A stretch of 61,422 nucleotides of DNA from Burkholderiales bacterium (GCA_016200895.1 JACQDX010000058.1:1-61422), one strand, 5' to 3'. Numbered from the stretch's first letter, positions 24,625-32,445 are shown. Notes: a model not told the origin generated them from the letters alone. Numbers and translations are program-made.

Positions 24625-24817
24625 CGTAGGTGCGATTAGTGTAACGTAACCGTACGTATTTCAGTCACTGCTAACTGTTCATCATTGTCGCTTCCAGTGA
24701 AGCAGATTTGGAAAAAATACTCGCGTCATTCTGGATAATTCCAAGACCATTCTGGTGATGGGATTTATGTGTGTTTTTCAGCATGCATGCGACTACGCTA
24801 CACTAATCGCACCTACG
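24625..24817. repeat. 193-bp element with 19-bp perfect terminal inverted repeats
   Basis: CGTAGGTGCGATTAGTGTA (24625-24643) is exactly inverted as TACACTAATCGCACCTACG (24799-24817), enclosing 155 bp with no coding frame. A degraded relative lies near 8921-9043. The size and ends resemble a non-autonomous mobile element; I see no clear target-site duplication. Confidence 0.75.
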
Positions 24818-24852
24818 CACTGATACAAGAGCAGGTGTCTATTCAACTTAAT

Positions 24853-24953
24853 AGGACTTACGCAAAACCGCCCCAGCTGCGTTGCAGCTCCTCGCCGTAC
24901 TAAAGTACTGTCTTCGTCGCTACGCCTTGCTGGGACAATTTTGCGTAAATCCT
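24853..24953. repeat. 101-bp palindromic element, copy B
   Basis: The same element as copy A, with a few substitutions. It is flanked on both sides directly by ACTTAAT (24846-24852 and 24954-24960), a perfect 7-bp direct repeat. The right-hand repeat contains the stop codon of the gene at 24956, so the insertion lies exactly at the end of that gene. Confidence 0.92.
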
Positions 24954-24955
24954 AC

Positions 24956-25645
24956 TTAATAAACGACACCTATCTCGGCAATCGACCCCCGAAATGCGCT
25001 GGCAAGGTCATTGACAAAATCGCGGGTGGGCAGTTGGCGTAGCTTGTCGCAAAAGCCCGGCAAGCTTTTACCAAATTCCAGCACGACAGCGCCGCGCCAA
25101 TAGCCTGCATAATCGGTCCAGTCATACAGCTCCGGGAAATTTTTACCCAAATGAATGCGCATCTCAGGTGCGCCTGAATACTCTCCGTGAACCAGGTAGG
25201 CATCAAAGGCTTTTGAAACCGGCCAGGGAATTGCATCCAGGTCATACACAAAACCAATGCATGCTTGGTCCGGCACAGGTGAAATCTGTTCAAAGTAACA
25301 GCATTCATCAGACTGCTGGATGCGGATATCATTGCCAGCGACAACAATGATTTTTGAAATGTAATGATCCTCATCCTCTACGGTATCGTAGTAGCACCTC
25401 CCGGCGATGTCTACTACTGGCTTGCCGCAGGCGTCATCGTAGACGACCGCCTGGCCTGCACCCGGCATGAAGCTGGGAATGATTTTTTCTGAGGATTCTT
25501 TCATCGTCGATAAATCAAATACCATGCTCGGTTTATCGATCAGCGACCATTTATACAAGACTGCGTCGACACGTGCCAGGGTGTCCGCCGCTGGTAGCCA
25601 GTCCTTGTCATTGACGACCAAAAAATGCCGGTATTCCACGCCCAT
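24956..25645 (-). CDS. Hypothetical protein
   Basis: The ATG at 25645 has AGGGAG six bases upstream and gives a 229-residue cytosolic protein, beginning GVEYRHFLVVNDKDWLPAADTLARVDAVLYKWSLIDKP. The middle contains D-A-C-G-K-P-V-V-D and a Cys-Cys pair (DECCYFEQISPVPDQ); the end is GAVVLEFGKSLPGFCDKLRQLPTRDFV. No motif I can name. The overall style (short, Trp/Tyr-rich, alpha/beta) is like proteins found next to polymorphic toxins, but nothing here proves that. The stop codon is provided by the flank of the 101-bp element. Confidence 0.6.
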   Translation of the reverse strand: MGVEYRHFLVVNDKDWLPAADTLARVDAVLYKWSLIDKPSMVFDLSTMKESSEKIIPSFMPGAGQAVVYDDACGKPVVDIAGRCYYDTVEDEDHYISKIIVVAGNDIRIQQSDECCYFEQISPVPDQACIGFVYDLDAIPWPVSKAFDAYLVHGEYSGAPEMRIHLGKNFPELYDWTDYAGYWRGAVVLEFGKSLPGFCDKLRQLPTRDFVNDLASAFRGSIAEIGVVY

Positions 25646-25719
25646 CTTATGCTCCCTTAACAAGAAAGCATTAGTGTACTTGTTTTCGCATTATGTGAAT
25701 ACGAAAGGGAACCCGAGAG

Positions 25720-26175
25720 TCATGGCCGCTTTTCGAGATTCTGCTGCAAGCGTTTTATGCCGACAGCTGCCCTTTTGTGTAATACGCTCTTGAATAAATG
25801 CAGTAGCGTGGCTTTGAATAGAAAGCCATCGTTGCGACTGAACATGCGCCATGTGACGCTACAGGATTCAGCACCGATAGCCTGAAAGAGTATCTCCATT
25901 CTTGGCATCAAAGGCGCGAACTCTCCCTCTGTCATAAACACTTTGCCAAATTCAGCCTCTTTGACACAGATTTTTATTTTTCTCTTACCACTGAGAGGAG
26001 CTGCGATTGTTTCCAGATATTCCTTACCGCGTTGGCCATGCTCAAGTGTGTTGGCTGACTCTATCGATAAAACGCCAGGAAACCACTCAGCAAAATGCTC
26101 AAGATTTGTCGCATATTGATACGTGGCCTCGGCGGATCTGGCGATGGTTATAGTTTGTTCAGTGAGTAGTTGCAA
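25720..26175 (-). CDS. SRPBCC-fold protein (polyketide cyclase/START-like)
   Basis: The 151-residue protein has the SRPBCC outline: LLTEQTITIARSAEATYQYATNLEHFAEWFPGVLSIES, in which A-T-x-x-Y-x-T-N-L-E-H-F-x-x-W-F-P-G-V is the family opening. A curved sheet and a long C-terminal helix (LFKSVLHKRAAVGIKRLQQNLEKR) follow. Members bind hydrophobic ligands; substrate unknown. GGAGATTGC precedes the ATG. Confidence 0.8.
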   Translation of the reverse strand: MQLLTEQTITIARSAEATYQYATNLEHFAEWFPGVLSIESANTLEHGQRGKEYLETIAAPLSGKRKIKICVKEAEFGKVFMTEGEFAPLMPRMEILFQAIGAESCSVTWRMFSRNDGFLFKATLLHLFKSVLHKRAAVGIKRLQQNLEKRP

Positions 26176-26265
26176 TGCAATCTCCTTTTTTGAAACCTAA
26201 TGAGGCTGTTAAAAATATCAGGTACTTAATCACATCTATGCGCTGACCTCATCCCTACGTCAGCT

Positions 26266-26511
26266 TTACCATATGTGTTGACTGCAAATGGTGACAATCT
26301 CGTTTCCGTTAATAAAAAAATCGGCAGACTGGCCGTGAGGAATCCAAATGACCACAGCACCTTCAGAATAATGGATTTCAAATGGTGCGGCACCTTCAAG
26401 CCTCTTTTGAATCCCCAACACATCATTTTTCTTCAATAGAATTTCATCGGTAGATGGTTCTATATAAACCTTCAATTCGTCAATTGTCGTATTTTTTAAA
26501 ATCAGGTCCAT
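26266..26511 (-). CDS. Small hypothetical protein
   Basis: An 81-residue acidic protein with no signal peptide: LILKNTTIDELKVYIEPSTDEILLKKNDVLGIQ, then FEIHYSEGAVVIWIPHGQSADFFINGNEIVTIC. It looks like a compact beta-rich fold. A weak TGGA precedes the start. The sequence is AT-rich like the island to its right. The style recalls small immunity proteins, which is speculation. Confidence 0.5.
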   Translation of the reverse strand: MDLILKNTTIDELKVYIEPSTDEILLKKNDVLGIQKRLEGAAPFEIHYSEGAVVIWIPHGQSADFFINGNEIVTICSQHIW

Positions 26512-26727
26512 TTCCAGGCATCCAATATTTATGCATTAATTTCGATCTTGCTACGAGCGTCAACAGGATTGTCTTTTTCGAGTGCACCATGGAATTTGGG
26601 TATTAATGGTAGGCTAACCCTAAGCAAGTTTTGAAATGTTGCGATGCGAGACCTGATCCTAGTTCTCCCGTACATTCGAGTGTGAAGGTTAACAGTGAGT
26701 TATTCATTTAATTTTTTAGTCGGCAAG

Positions 26728-26892
26728 ATGAAATGCCCACATTGTGGAAATGTTTCTGAAGCTGATAATGAGACAAATATGCAAACCAAAATATGCATGG
26801 AGCCTGACGCGAGGTTAGCCGTGCGTAATCGCTCGCCGGATTGGAAATGTACGGCTGTCAGACCTGTCCCCGTCTGCTTGAATACAGAGTAA
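26728..26892 (+). CDS. Possible small zinc-ribbon protein or gene fragment
   Basis: From the ATG at 26728 the frame encodes 54 residues beginning MKCPHCGNVSEADNETN and containing W-K-C-T near residue 39. The first CxxC is a good zinc knuckle. The expected second CxxC is absent in frame, but reading two bases later gives Y-G-C-Q-T-C-P, so a frameshift may have broken the gene. No ribosome-binding site is obvious. A GTG at 26695 is also in frame. Confidence 0.3.
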   Translation: MKCPHCGNVSEADNETNMQTKICMEPDARLAVRNRSPDWKCTAVRPVPVCLNTE

Positions 26893-26899
26893 AGTGAAC

Positions 26900-27604
26900 T
26901 TAGATAAGCCGATCTTGTTCTTTAGTATTTTCATGAGCATTTGAAATTTCTCCTGTATCGACAACAGCTAAATAGTTTTCCTGATTTTTTATTATTCTCT
27001 CGGTCAGAAGCCCTCTGTCATGTAATGAAACATATAATGCCGCTGCATATGCTTGACAATTGATTGATCGCTCTGGGTTAAAAGCAATATCAGAGAATGC
27101 GCGATATGTTAGGACATACTTTGAAAGTTCAGGTGCGTTATAAAGTGCATTGATATAGAGCCAATCGTAAAATGCAGTTCTTGGCTCTAGTTTCCAATCA
27201 ACACCGTAAAATCTGAATTTCACTAGCCTTCCACTTTCGTTAAGACGTGGATCGCGTTTCGCATCTATGGATCTGACGTTAAGCAAATCAATGAACGGCC
27301 CGCCATGTTCAAAAACTTTACTGGCTTGATATGCACATTCAAGGCTGAATTCACGCTCTAACTTTTTTGTCTTAATCATGAGATTAAACGCGCTCAATTG
27401 AACGCCTAATTCATCAGGTGACTTACTGGAAATTTCTAATACTTTCTCAATATTAAGTTGATTTTTAGCTTGAGCATGTAGTGAAGCAATAGACTTTTGT
27501 GATTGCACTTTAGCCATACCAGGAAACCATTCAAAGTTCACAAAGGCTGTATTTACCAACAATTGACCGTTCAAAGAAGGAGAAAAAATTGGTCGTGTTG
27601 CCAT
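26900..27604 (-). CDS. NADAR-family antitoxin of a DarT1 system (DarG1-like)
   Basis: The 234-residue protein matches the DarT1-associated NADAR family. It has FEWFPGMAKVQSQKSIASLH (24-43), EISSKS (57-62), LSAFNL (70-75), ECAYQASKVFE (89-99), GGPFIDL (101-107), AKRDPRL (115-121) and TAFYDWLYINAL (143-154). NADAR enzymes remove ADP-ribose that DarT1 attaches to guanine bases in DNA, so this is the antitoxin. It follows the toxin gene by only 9 bp with its own AGGA site, an order of toxin first and antitoxin second. AT-rich composition marks it as acquired. Confidence 0.85.
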   Translation of the reverse strand: MATRPIFSPSLNGQLLVNTAFVNFEWFPGMAKVQSQKSIASLHAQAKNQLNIEKVLEISSKSPDELGVQLSAFNLMIKTKKLEREFSLECAYQASKVFEHGGPFIDLLNVRSIDAKRDPRLNESGRLVKFRFYGVDWKLEPRTAFYDWLYINALYNAPELSKYVLTYRAFSDIAFNPERSINCQAYAAALYVSLHDRGLLTERIIKNQENYLAVVDTGEISNAHENTKEQDRLI

Positions 27605-27613
27605 AAATAAATC

Positions 27614-28231
27614 CTATTTCCAGTGAGAATAATCTTCCCGAGGTTTAAAGTAGCGTTTTGTATTTAAAACTTGCAAACCTACAAATCTTTTTTTCAGAAC
27701 TTCCTCTACTTTAGATGAATCAACTGCCACACCCAAAATATATTTTTTCGGCACCCCATTAAGCATAAGTACTTCCGCTTGAGGATTGGTTGGGTAATTA
27801 TTGGGTATATTTAGCTCTGATCTTTTCTTCTGCTCAAAATCAGAAAACATATTTTTCAGCGCATTTAAACTAGATCTTTGATCCAAGGAAATCGATGTAA
27901 CAGACGAAGATGCTGCATTTGCAGAACAGAAGGCGCATGGCAACTCCCATAATGCCGATACGTGAATGGCAACAACTACCCAGTGTACGTTCGTATGCTC
28001 CATTCTAAGTCGGTAAAACATTTTGTAATTAGGGAAACTAATAGAGGTACATACAGCATTTGTACCATCAAGTCTAAATCTATCATTAAAAACGTTGCCG
28101 CTATGTGAGCCTAATTGATTTCTTAAAATCAGACCATGCTCCAAAATTGATTTCAAATTTTCCAATCTTGTAAAGTGCGTCAAATAGCTGATTCCGCGTT
28201 CTTCTGCGTATTCTCTTATCGTTCCTGCCAT
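27614..28231 (-). CDS. darT: DarT-family DNA ADP-ribosyltransferase toxin
   Basis: The 205-residue protein has the DarT outline: YLTHFTRLENLKSILEHGL (16-34) with the NAD-binding His19, then the R51-F-R region and CTSISFPNYKMFYRLR (61-76), FCSANAASS (101-109), and P-Q-A-E-V-L (150-155), in which Glu153 is the expected catalytic residue. DarT modifies bases in single-stranded DNA with ADP-ribose from NAD+, blocking replication; homologues defend against phage. Pairing with a NADAR antitoxin, not a macrodomain DarG, places it in the DarT1 group, whose target is guanine. It begins with AGGAATAGGAT upstream of the ATG. All motif residues are intact, so it should be active. Confidence 0.9.
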   Translation of the reverse strand: MAGTIREYAEERGISYLTHFTRLENLKSILEHGLILRNQLGSHSGNVFNDRFRLDGTNAVCTSISFPNYKMFYRLRMEHTNVHWVVVAIHVSALWELPCAFCSANAASSSVTSISLDQRSSLNALKNMFSDFEQKKRSELNIPNNYPTNPQAEVLMLNGVPKKYILGVAVDSSKVEEVLKKRFVGLQVLNTKRYFKPREDYSHWK

Positions 28232-28459
28232 ATCCTATTCCTGACCTAGATACCCAAATTTTTTGACCATTAGTCAGCGTAGCTCCGATTAAATAAATGT
28301 AAACGAAGGGATTGCCTCAACGCGTAATCGACAATGGGAAAGCTCAATACAGTTGATCGTATTCAGCATACCGCCTTAGTAAAAGCAATCGCGCAGCATC
28401 CCGTTAACGCCTTGTTTTTGGGAGCATACTAAAGACGAGAAATTAAGAGAGAAATACAT

Positions 28460-29179
28460 TTACTTGGAAATAGATTTTTTTGTTGCCCTAGTTTTTACTT
28501 CGTTTTTTTCATTTAAAATTTTTACCGATTGAGCAGTCTTGCTCCGGCGAGCAGACGCATCTGTTGGGGTAAATTGCAGTGCAACGGGCATATGCCTGAC
28601 TATAAATTCTCGCCCAGTCACGTCATGCACATGAGAAGAATAAAAATGATTCAAATTTTCTTTGCAGTCATAGGTAGAAATGCTTTCAAAATCCAGGGTC
28701 TTAAGCTTTTTTTCCCAAGCTTTCTTGCGCTTTAAAATATTTGGCCCCTTACAAAGATATAAGAGCATTCCAGCATGGTTGTGTTCAAAATTTCCGCTTG
28801 CCGGTCTGTATCTTGTGCACAATTGCTTGAATCCCTCATCAAATTTACTATCTTTTTTTGCTTCTCCTATCCAAGAATGAACGCCAATTCTCACTGTAAT
28901 GTCAACATGACCGCCTGAAGAGGTGTCGTGACTGGCGGTATAGCCAGCAGTGCATAAGTTGGTAACGAATTCTTCGGTTAAACCGTCTTCATTTTTCTTA
29001 TTTCTGTTTTGAGGATTTGCTTGAAATTGATTGATTAGTCCATCTAAATCTTTATAAAGTAACTTGATAAAACTGTCATAGTTTTCTGAATATAACAAAG
29101 CAATACGTTCTTGATATCGAGCAGCCAAACCATTACCCCCAAGAAGTATTGCGAACTGACCCGCGCCTAATTTATCCAT
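28460..29179 (-). CDS. PD-(D/E)XK nuclease-like protein, third gene of an unassigned operon
   Basis: The ATG at 29179 (GAGGAAGGGG upstream) gives 239 residues. Residues 60-124 form a restriction-endonuclease-like core: Glu in NEDGLTEEFVTNLCTAGY (63-80), then HDTSSGGHVDITV with Asp93, then WIGEAKK with Glu106 and Lys108, then FDEGFKQLCTRYR. D93-x12-E106-x-K108 is a complete PD-(D/E)XK active site. The N-terminal 55 residues are helical; the C-terminal 30 are basic and low in complexity (ARRSK...TRATKKSISK), possibly DNA-binding. The start overlaps the previous gene by 8 bp, which implies translational coupling. Probably the DNA-cutting effector of the three-gene unit; I know no named system with this combination. 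Confidence 0.72.
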   Translation of the reverse strand: MDKLGAGQFAILLGGNGLAARYQERIALLYSENYDSFIKLLYKDLDGLINQFQANPQNRNKKNEDGLTEEFVTNLCTAGYTASHDTSSGGHVDITVRIGVHSWIGEAKKDSKFDEGFKQLCTRYRPASGNFEHNHAGMLLYLCKGPNILKRKKAWEKKLKTLDFESISTYDCKENLNHFYSSHVHDVTGREFIVRHMPVALQFTPTDASARRSKTAQSVKILNEKNEVKTRATKKSISK

Positions 29180-29576
29180 GAGAAACCCCTTCCTCACGGC
29201 TAAATAAATCTCCGCTCTCGAACGCAACAGAAATTTGATCAAGATCCCGAACTACAATGCCTAATGACGGATGGACGAACGCTCCTTCACGGTATATTTC
29301 AGCCATTTCAGAAGACGAGAATTCAATCGCATCATCACCATCGAAAAAAAGAAATATTTGCTTCAGTACTAAACAGCGAGGAGAACTAAGATATTGCAAC
29401 GCATGAGCCAACCTGGTGTCGTCCGTTGCTCCCGAAATCGATTTAAGCCTGGCAAAACTAAAATGCTCTAAGCGATTTTCATCACGATTCAAAAATTCAA
29501 AAATGCACGTGCAAAGAGATGCAATTTCTGCGTCCCTTGCCCAGTCTTTTTGAAATTTCTGAATAGATGAATTCAC
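29172..29576 (-). CDS. Middle protein of the unassigned operon, unknown function
   Basis: The 134-residue protein starts with GTG at 29576, overlapping the stop of the upstream gene by 4 bp (GTGA). It looks like a helical domain (FQKDWARDAEIASLCTCIFEFLNR), then FARLKSISGATDDTRLAHALQYLSSPRCLVLKQIFLFFD, which has the length and turn pattern of a winged helix. A short acidic C-terminus ends FESGDLFSREEG. It may be an adaptor or DNA-binding subunit between the 381-residue protein and the nuclease. No family recognised; the winged-helix idea is inference from the residue pattern only. Confidence 0.7.
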   Translation of the reverse strand: MNSSIQKFQKDWARDAEIASLCTCIFEFLNRDENRLEHFSFARLKSISGATDDTRLAHALQYLSSPRCLVLKQIFLFFDGDDAIEFSSSEMAEIYREGAFVHPSLGIVVRDLDQISVAFESGDLFSREEGVSHG

Positions 29577-30718
29577 TTAGTTATTTTCAAGTACTTCTCA
29601 ATTTTTTTAATGACAAAACCGAATTCTTCTTCGGAAAAGCAATCGCGGATCAAAACGTCAGGAAAAATTATTGGAGAGTGATACAACATCCTTACACTGC
29701 CTGGCACTATTAACTTTGGCGTGCCTTCAAATTTATCCACTTTCCATTCCACGCCAATCGTGTAAGGGTCGATACTTTGCACGGCATTTTTTCCGCCTTT
29801 GTGAAAATCATCATGGCGCAAATCTCGTCCCTTTTTGCGAATCAGTTTAGCGTCATTATTTGAAGACGTCTTTGTCGAGTTTGCGGTAAACCCAAGCATA
29901 AATACACTACCTTCAGAACTCGCATTGTACAAGCGTGAAATGATGTTATAAAAATTCTTTGCCGCGGTTCCAAAAGGCGCATAACCGAAATTAGCCAACG
30001 CTAATTCGTCAAATGCACGTGTTACATCAACAACCGCGCGATGCCTTCTGATAGTTGGTATGCCATCTGGCGCATCAATTCTTAACTCAATAACGTCTTG
30101 ATCTAAATGCACGATTACAGAATCAAACGCTTGATTTCGCATTGGCTTCATACCATATATTTCTGAATAGTCCTCTAAAAAACCTTGATCTACTTCTTCA
30201 AAACTGTTTTTATCCAATTCAACTTTTTTGCTATATGACCGCACTGAACTGTACTGAAAAACTATGGAGTTGTCTTGTTCAGATATCGAAGTAAGTTTTG
30301 GAGGGGCATCATCCAGGGCGCGCAGTAAATCCTTGTCATTAATAGACAACGGAAACGCTTCTGTATATTCACTGGAAGGTATTTCAATATTGTTTTTTGC
30401 ATCGCTAACATGCAACCGGAAATTTTCTATTTCTGGAATATTTTCATAACCGTAGAACCTCACCAGCTTGTCGCCAACGAAAGTGTGCTTCGAAAAAGTT
30501 TCTACTAACTCATCTTTTGCCCCGTCCCTTGCTTGGCTTTCATTGAAGTTACGCAGGCCGTTAATTGTTCTATCCCATCCTAAGTTGGTGGGGATTTTCA
30601 GGCTTGAAAGGAGACGTTTTCCATGAGCAAATGGGAAACGCGTGGAAATACTTGATACTGCATCAAAAACTGATTTTTCTTCGCTGTCACCCTTCGATTT
30701 ACTCATATTTACTTTCAT
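29573..30718 (-). CDS. First protein of the unassigned operon, unknown function
   Basis: The 381-residue cytosolic protein has no signal peptide, membrane segment or P-loop. The N-terminal third is rich in charged residues (KSKGDSEEKSVFDAVSSISTRFPFAHGKRLL). The C-terminal half has a recognisable alpha/beta rhythm: SVIVHLDQDVIELRIDAP, FDELALANFGYAPFGTAAKNFYNIISRLYN, SVFMLGFTANS and WKVDKFEGTPKLIVPGSVRMLYHSP. A lysine-rich loop (KLIRKKGRDLRHDDFHKGGK) could contact nucleic acid. Either Met1 or Met5 starts it; neither has a strong ribosome-binding site. As the first gene of a coupled operon with a nuclease-like protein it could be the sensor. I do not recognise the family. Confidence 0.7.
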   Translation of the reverse strand: MKVNMSKSKGDSEEKSVFDAVSSISTRFPFAHGKRLLSSLKIPTNLGWDRTINGLRNFNESQARDGAKDELVETFSKHTFVGDKLVRFYGYENIPEIENFRLHVSDAKNNIEIPSSEYTEAFPLSINDKDLLRALDDAPPKLTSISEQDNSIVFQYSSVRSYSKKVELDKNSFEEVDQGFLEDYSEIYGMKPMRNQAFDSVIVHLDQDVIELRIDAPDGIPTIRRHRAVVDVTRAFDELALANFGYAPFGTAAKNFYNIISRLYNASSEGSVFMLGFTANSTKTSSNNDAKLIRKKGRDLRHDDFHKGGKNAVQSIDPYTIGVEWKVDKFEGTPKLIVPGSVRMLYHSPIIFPDVLIRDCFSEEEFGFVIKKIEKYLKITK

Positions 30719-31007
30719 ACTATTGTTTTGAAATGATATTTATAATTACATAGCTTTTTTGATACTAGAACTAGGCTGCATCTGAATTGTTTTTTTATTA
30801 TGCTATTACAAACGGTTACAATCAATGCATAACCCATCGCAATGAGACATTTATGCAAATTACATTATATTTTTCCAACATTTGTAACAATTGAAGTAAG
30901 TTTTTAGAACTATTTATAAATTGACTCCTTAATCCGGTGTCTTCGAATTCCTCATCCGCGAAACTTGATCAGCCCCCCTCACAAATTCCCGTTGATCACA
31001 ACCATCA
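30719..31007. other. AT-rich promoter region of the island operon and island edge
   Basis: No gene. Composition changes from very AT-rich (to about 30930) to the GC level of the flanking genes by about 30950, which I take as the right edge of the accessory island. No tRNA, direct-repeat att site or integrase is visible. Confidence 0.45.
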
Positions 31008-32243
31008 TCACCCCAAACAAGCCCTCACCACAAACCACGGCAAATGCAAACTCCCTTTATGCAAGGCGACGCAAGCCATGCCGCCGGTCACGATGCCGTT
31101 ATAAAGCTCACTCTCAACAGTCACATCATCAGCATGTCTGACTGGCCCCCAGTGTGCCAGTTGCAAGTGGTAGGAGGTGTGCTTGCCGCGTGAGATGTGT
31201 TTGCTTAATACTTGCACCTGGTAGGTTTCAGCGGTGCTGTGATCAAGCTTGGCGTTGAGCAGGCCTGCTGCGCCGTAGCCGTAGGCGAAGGAGATTGCTG
31301 TGAAGACAAGTATCATCACTGGCTTGCTGCGCAGGGGTCGGTCGAGGTGCAGGGCCAGGGCGGTGAATGTGAGGCTGCAGGCGAGTGCCATTTGCAGGAC
31401 CGGGGTGTAGTTGACGAGGTTGAAGTCTGTCACTGCGCGCATCATCAGGGCCAGGCCGGGCATGAAGATCATGATGGCGAGGTTGGGTTTGATGTCTTTG
31501 GTGTTGCCGTCAATCTGGTAGACGCCTTTTGCGGTCTTCATGAGCAGCAGGGCTAGCCAGGGCATGGCCAGCAACACCAGCATCAGCAATTGGTAGGGTT
31601 GCGGGAAGATGATCATCCAGATGGATAGCACAAAGGCTGCGCCGTTGAGTAGCCTGGCTCGCTTTTTTGCGGTGGCGAGCTTTTGCAGGCGTTCTTCTTT
31701 GTTGCTGCCAAGGCTGGTGTCGGCGGCAATTTCAGCCAGGGTTCTTTGCTGGTCTTCCTGATCGAGGTCTGTGATGCCGCTCATCCATGTCTGGAAGGCG
31801 GTATCGGTTTTGAGCATGCTGGGGATGTGGATTTTTTTCTCATGAGATTGTTGAGATTGGTGCGGGATGAGTTGTATCTCTTCTGGGGAATTGTTACGGC
31901 GCACCATGCGGCGGCCTTGCAATTGTGTGCGTAGCAGGCGGGTTGTGGCGAATATTTCTTGTATTTCTATGGCATCGCTGCGCAGCACCACTTTATACCT
32001 GAGGGTTTTGAGCAGCATGTACAGGCCCAAAGTGCTAACGGCGAGGCTCAATGCCAGCATGAGCCACATCAAAGCACCTGATGCGCGCAGCACGACCACC
32101 TCCAGCACGACTGCAATCAAACCACCTGCGATAAAGATCAGTGCCAGTAAAGATATCGAGATGCGCCAGAGGGGCTTGATGCGGTATTCACGTGGATAGG
32201 TGTGTCTGTCTTGCAGAAGGGAGGGGTATTTTTCTTCTGTCAT
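31008..32243 (-). CDS. Multi-pass membrane protein of unknown function
   Basis: The ATG at 32243 has AGGAACC upstream and is preferred to the ATG at 32264. The 411-residue product has two N-terminal membrane helices (ISISLLALIFIAGGLIAVVLEVVVL, MWLMLALSLAVSTLGLYMLL). A PH-like soluble segment follows (YKVVLRSDAIEIQEIFATTRLLRTQLQGRRMV...EIQLIPHQS), where V-V-L-x-x-D-A-I-E-I is characteristic of bacterial PH/DUF304-like domains. Then come four or five further helices and a C-terminal soluble domain. Function unknown. Monocistronic. Confidence 0.7.
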   Translation of the reverse strand: MTEEKYPSLLQDRHTYPREYRIKPLWRISISLLALIFIAGGLIAVVLEVVVLRASGALMWLMLALSLAVSTLGLYMLLKTLRYKVVLRSDAIEIQEIFATTRLLRTQLQGRRMVRRNNSPEEIQLIPHQSQQSHEKKIHIPSMLKTDTAFQTWMSGITDLDQEDQQRTLAEIAADTSLGSNKEERLQKLATAKKRARLLNGAAFVLSIWMIIFPQPYQLLMLVLLAMPWLALLLMKTAKGVYQIDGNTKDIKPNLAIMIFMPGLALMMRAVTDFNLVNYTPVLQMALACSLTFTALALHLDRPLRSKPVMILVFTAISFAYGYGAAGLLNAKLDHSTAETYQVQVLSKHISRGKHTSYHLQLAHWGPVRHADDVTVESELYNGIVTGGMACVALHKGSLHLPWFVVRACLG

Positions 32244-32344
32244 GCGGGTTCCTGTGGGTTCCATATCTGTGTCAGGCTTTTTCCTGGCTTTCCGGGCTTA
32301 CCGGAATGGTAAAAAAGCAAAGTGTGATTGTATCTAATACTTTT

Positions 32345-32445
32345 AGGACTTACGCAAAATTGTCTCAGCAAGGCGTAGCGACGAAGACAGTACTTTAGTA
32401 CGGCGAGGAGCTGCAACGCAGCTGGGGCGGTTTTGCGTAAGTCCT
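32345..32445. repeat. 101-bp palindromic element, copy C (inverted relative to A and B)
   Basis: The same element on the opposite strand, again exactly 101 bp between AGGACTTACG and CGTAAGTCCT. Flanking 7-mers TACTTTT and GACTTTG agree at the five central positions. Confidence 0.9.

Noticed and set aside
29172..30718. Assignment of the unassigned operon to a known type (ABC-3C, Gabija, Septu or type IV restriction)
   Set aside because: No ATPase, helicase or methyl-binding motif is present in the three proteins; forcing a name would not be supported.
26200..31000. Prophage or integrative element
   Set aside because: No integrase, structural, lysis or replication gene is visible in the AT-rich island.
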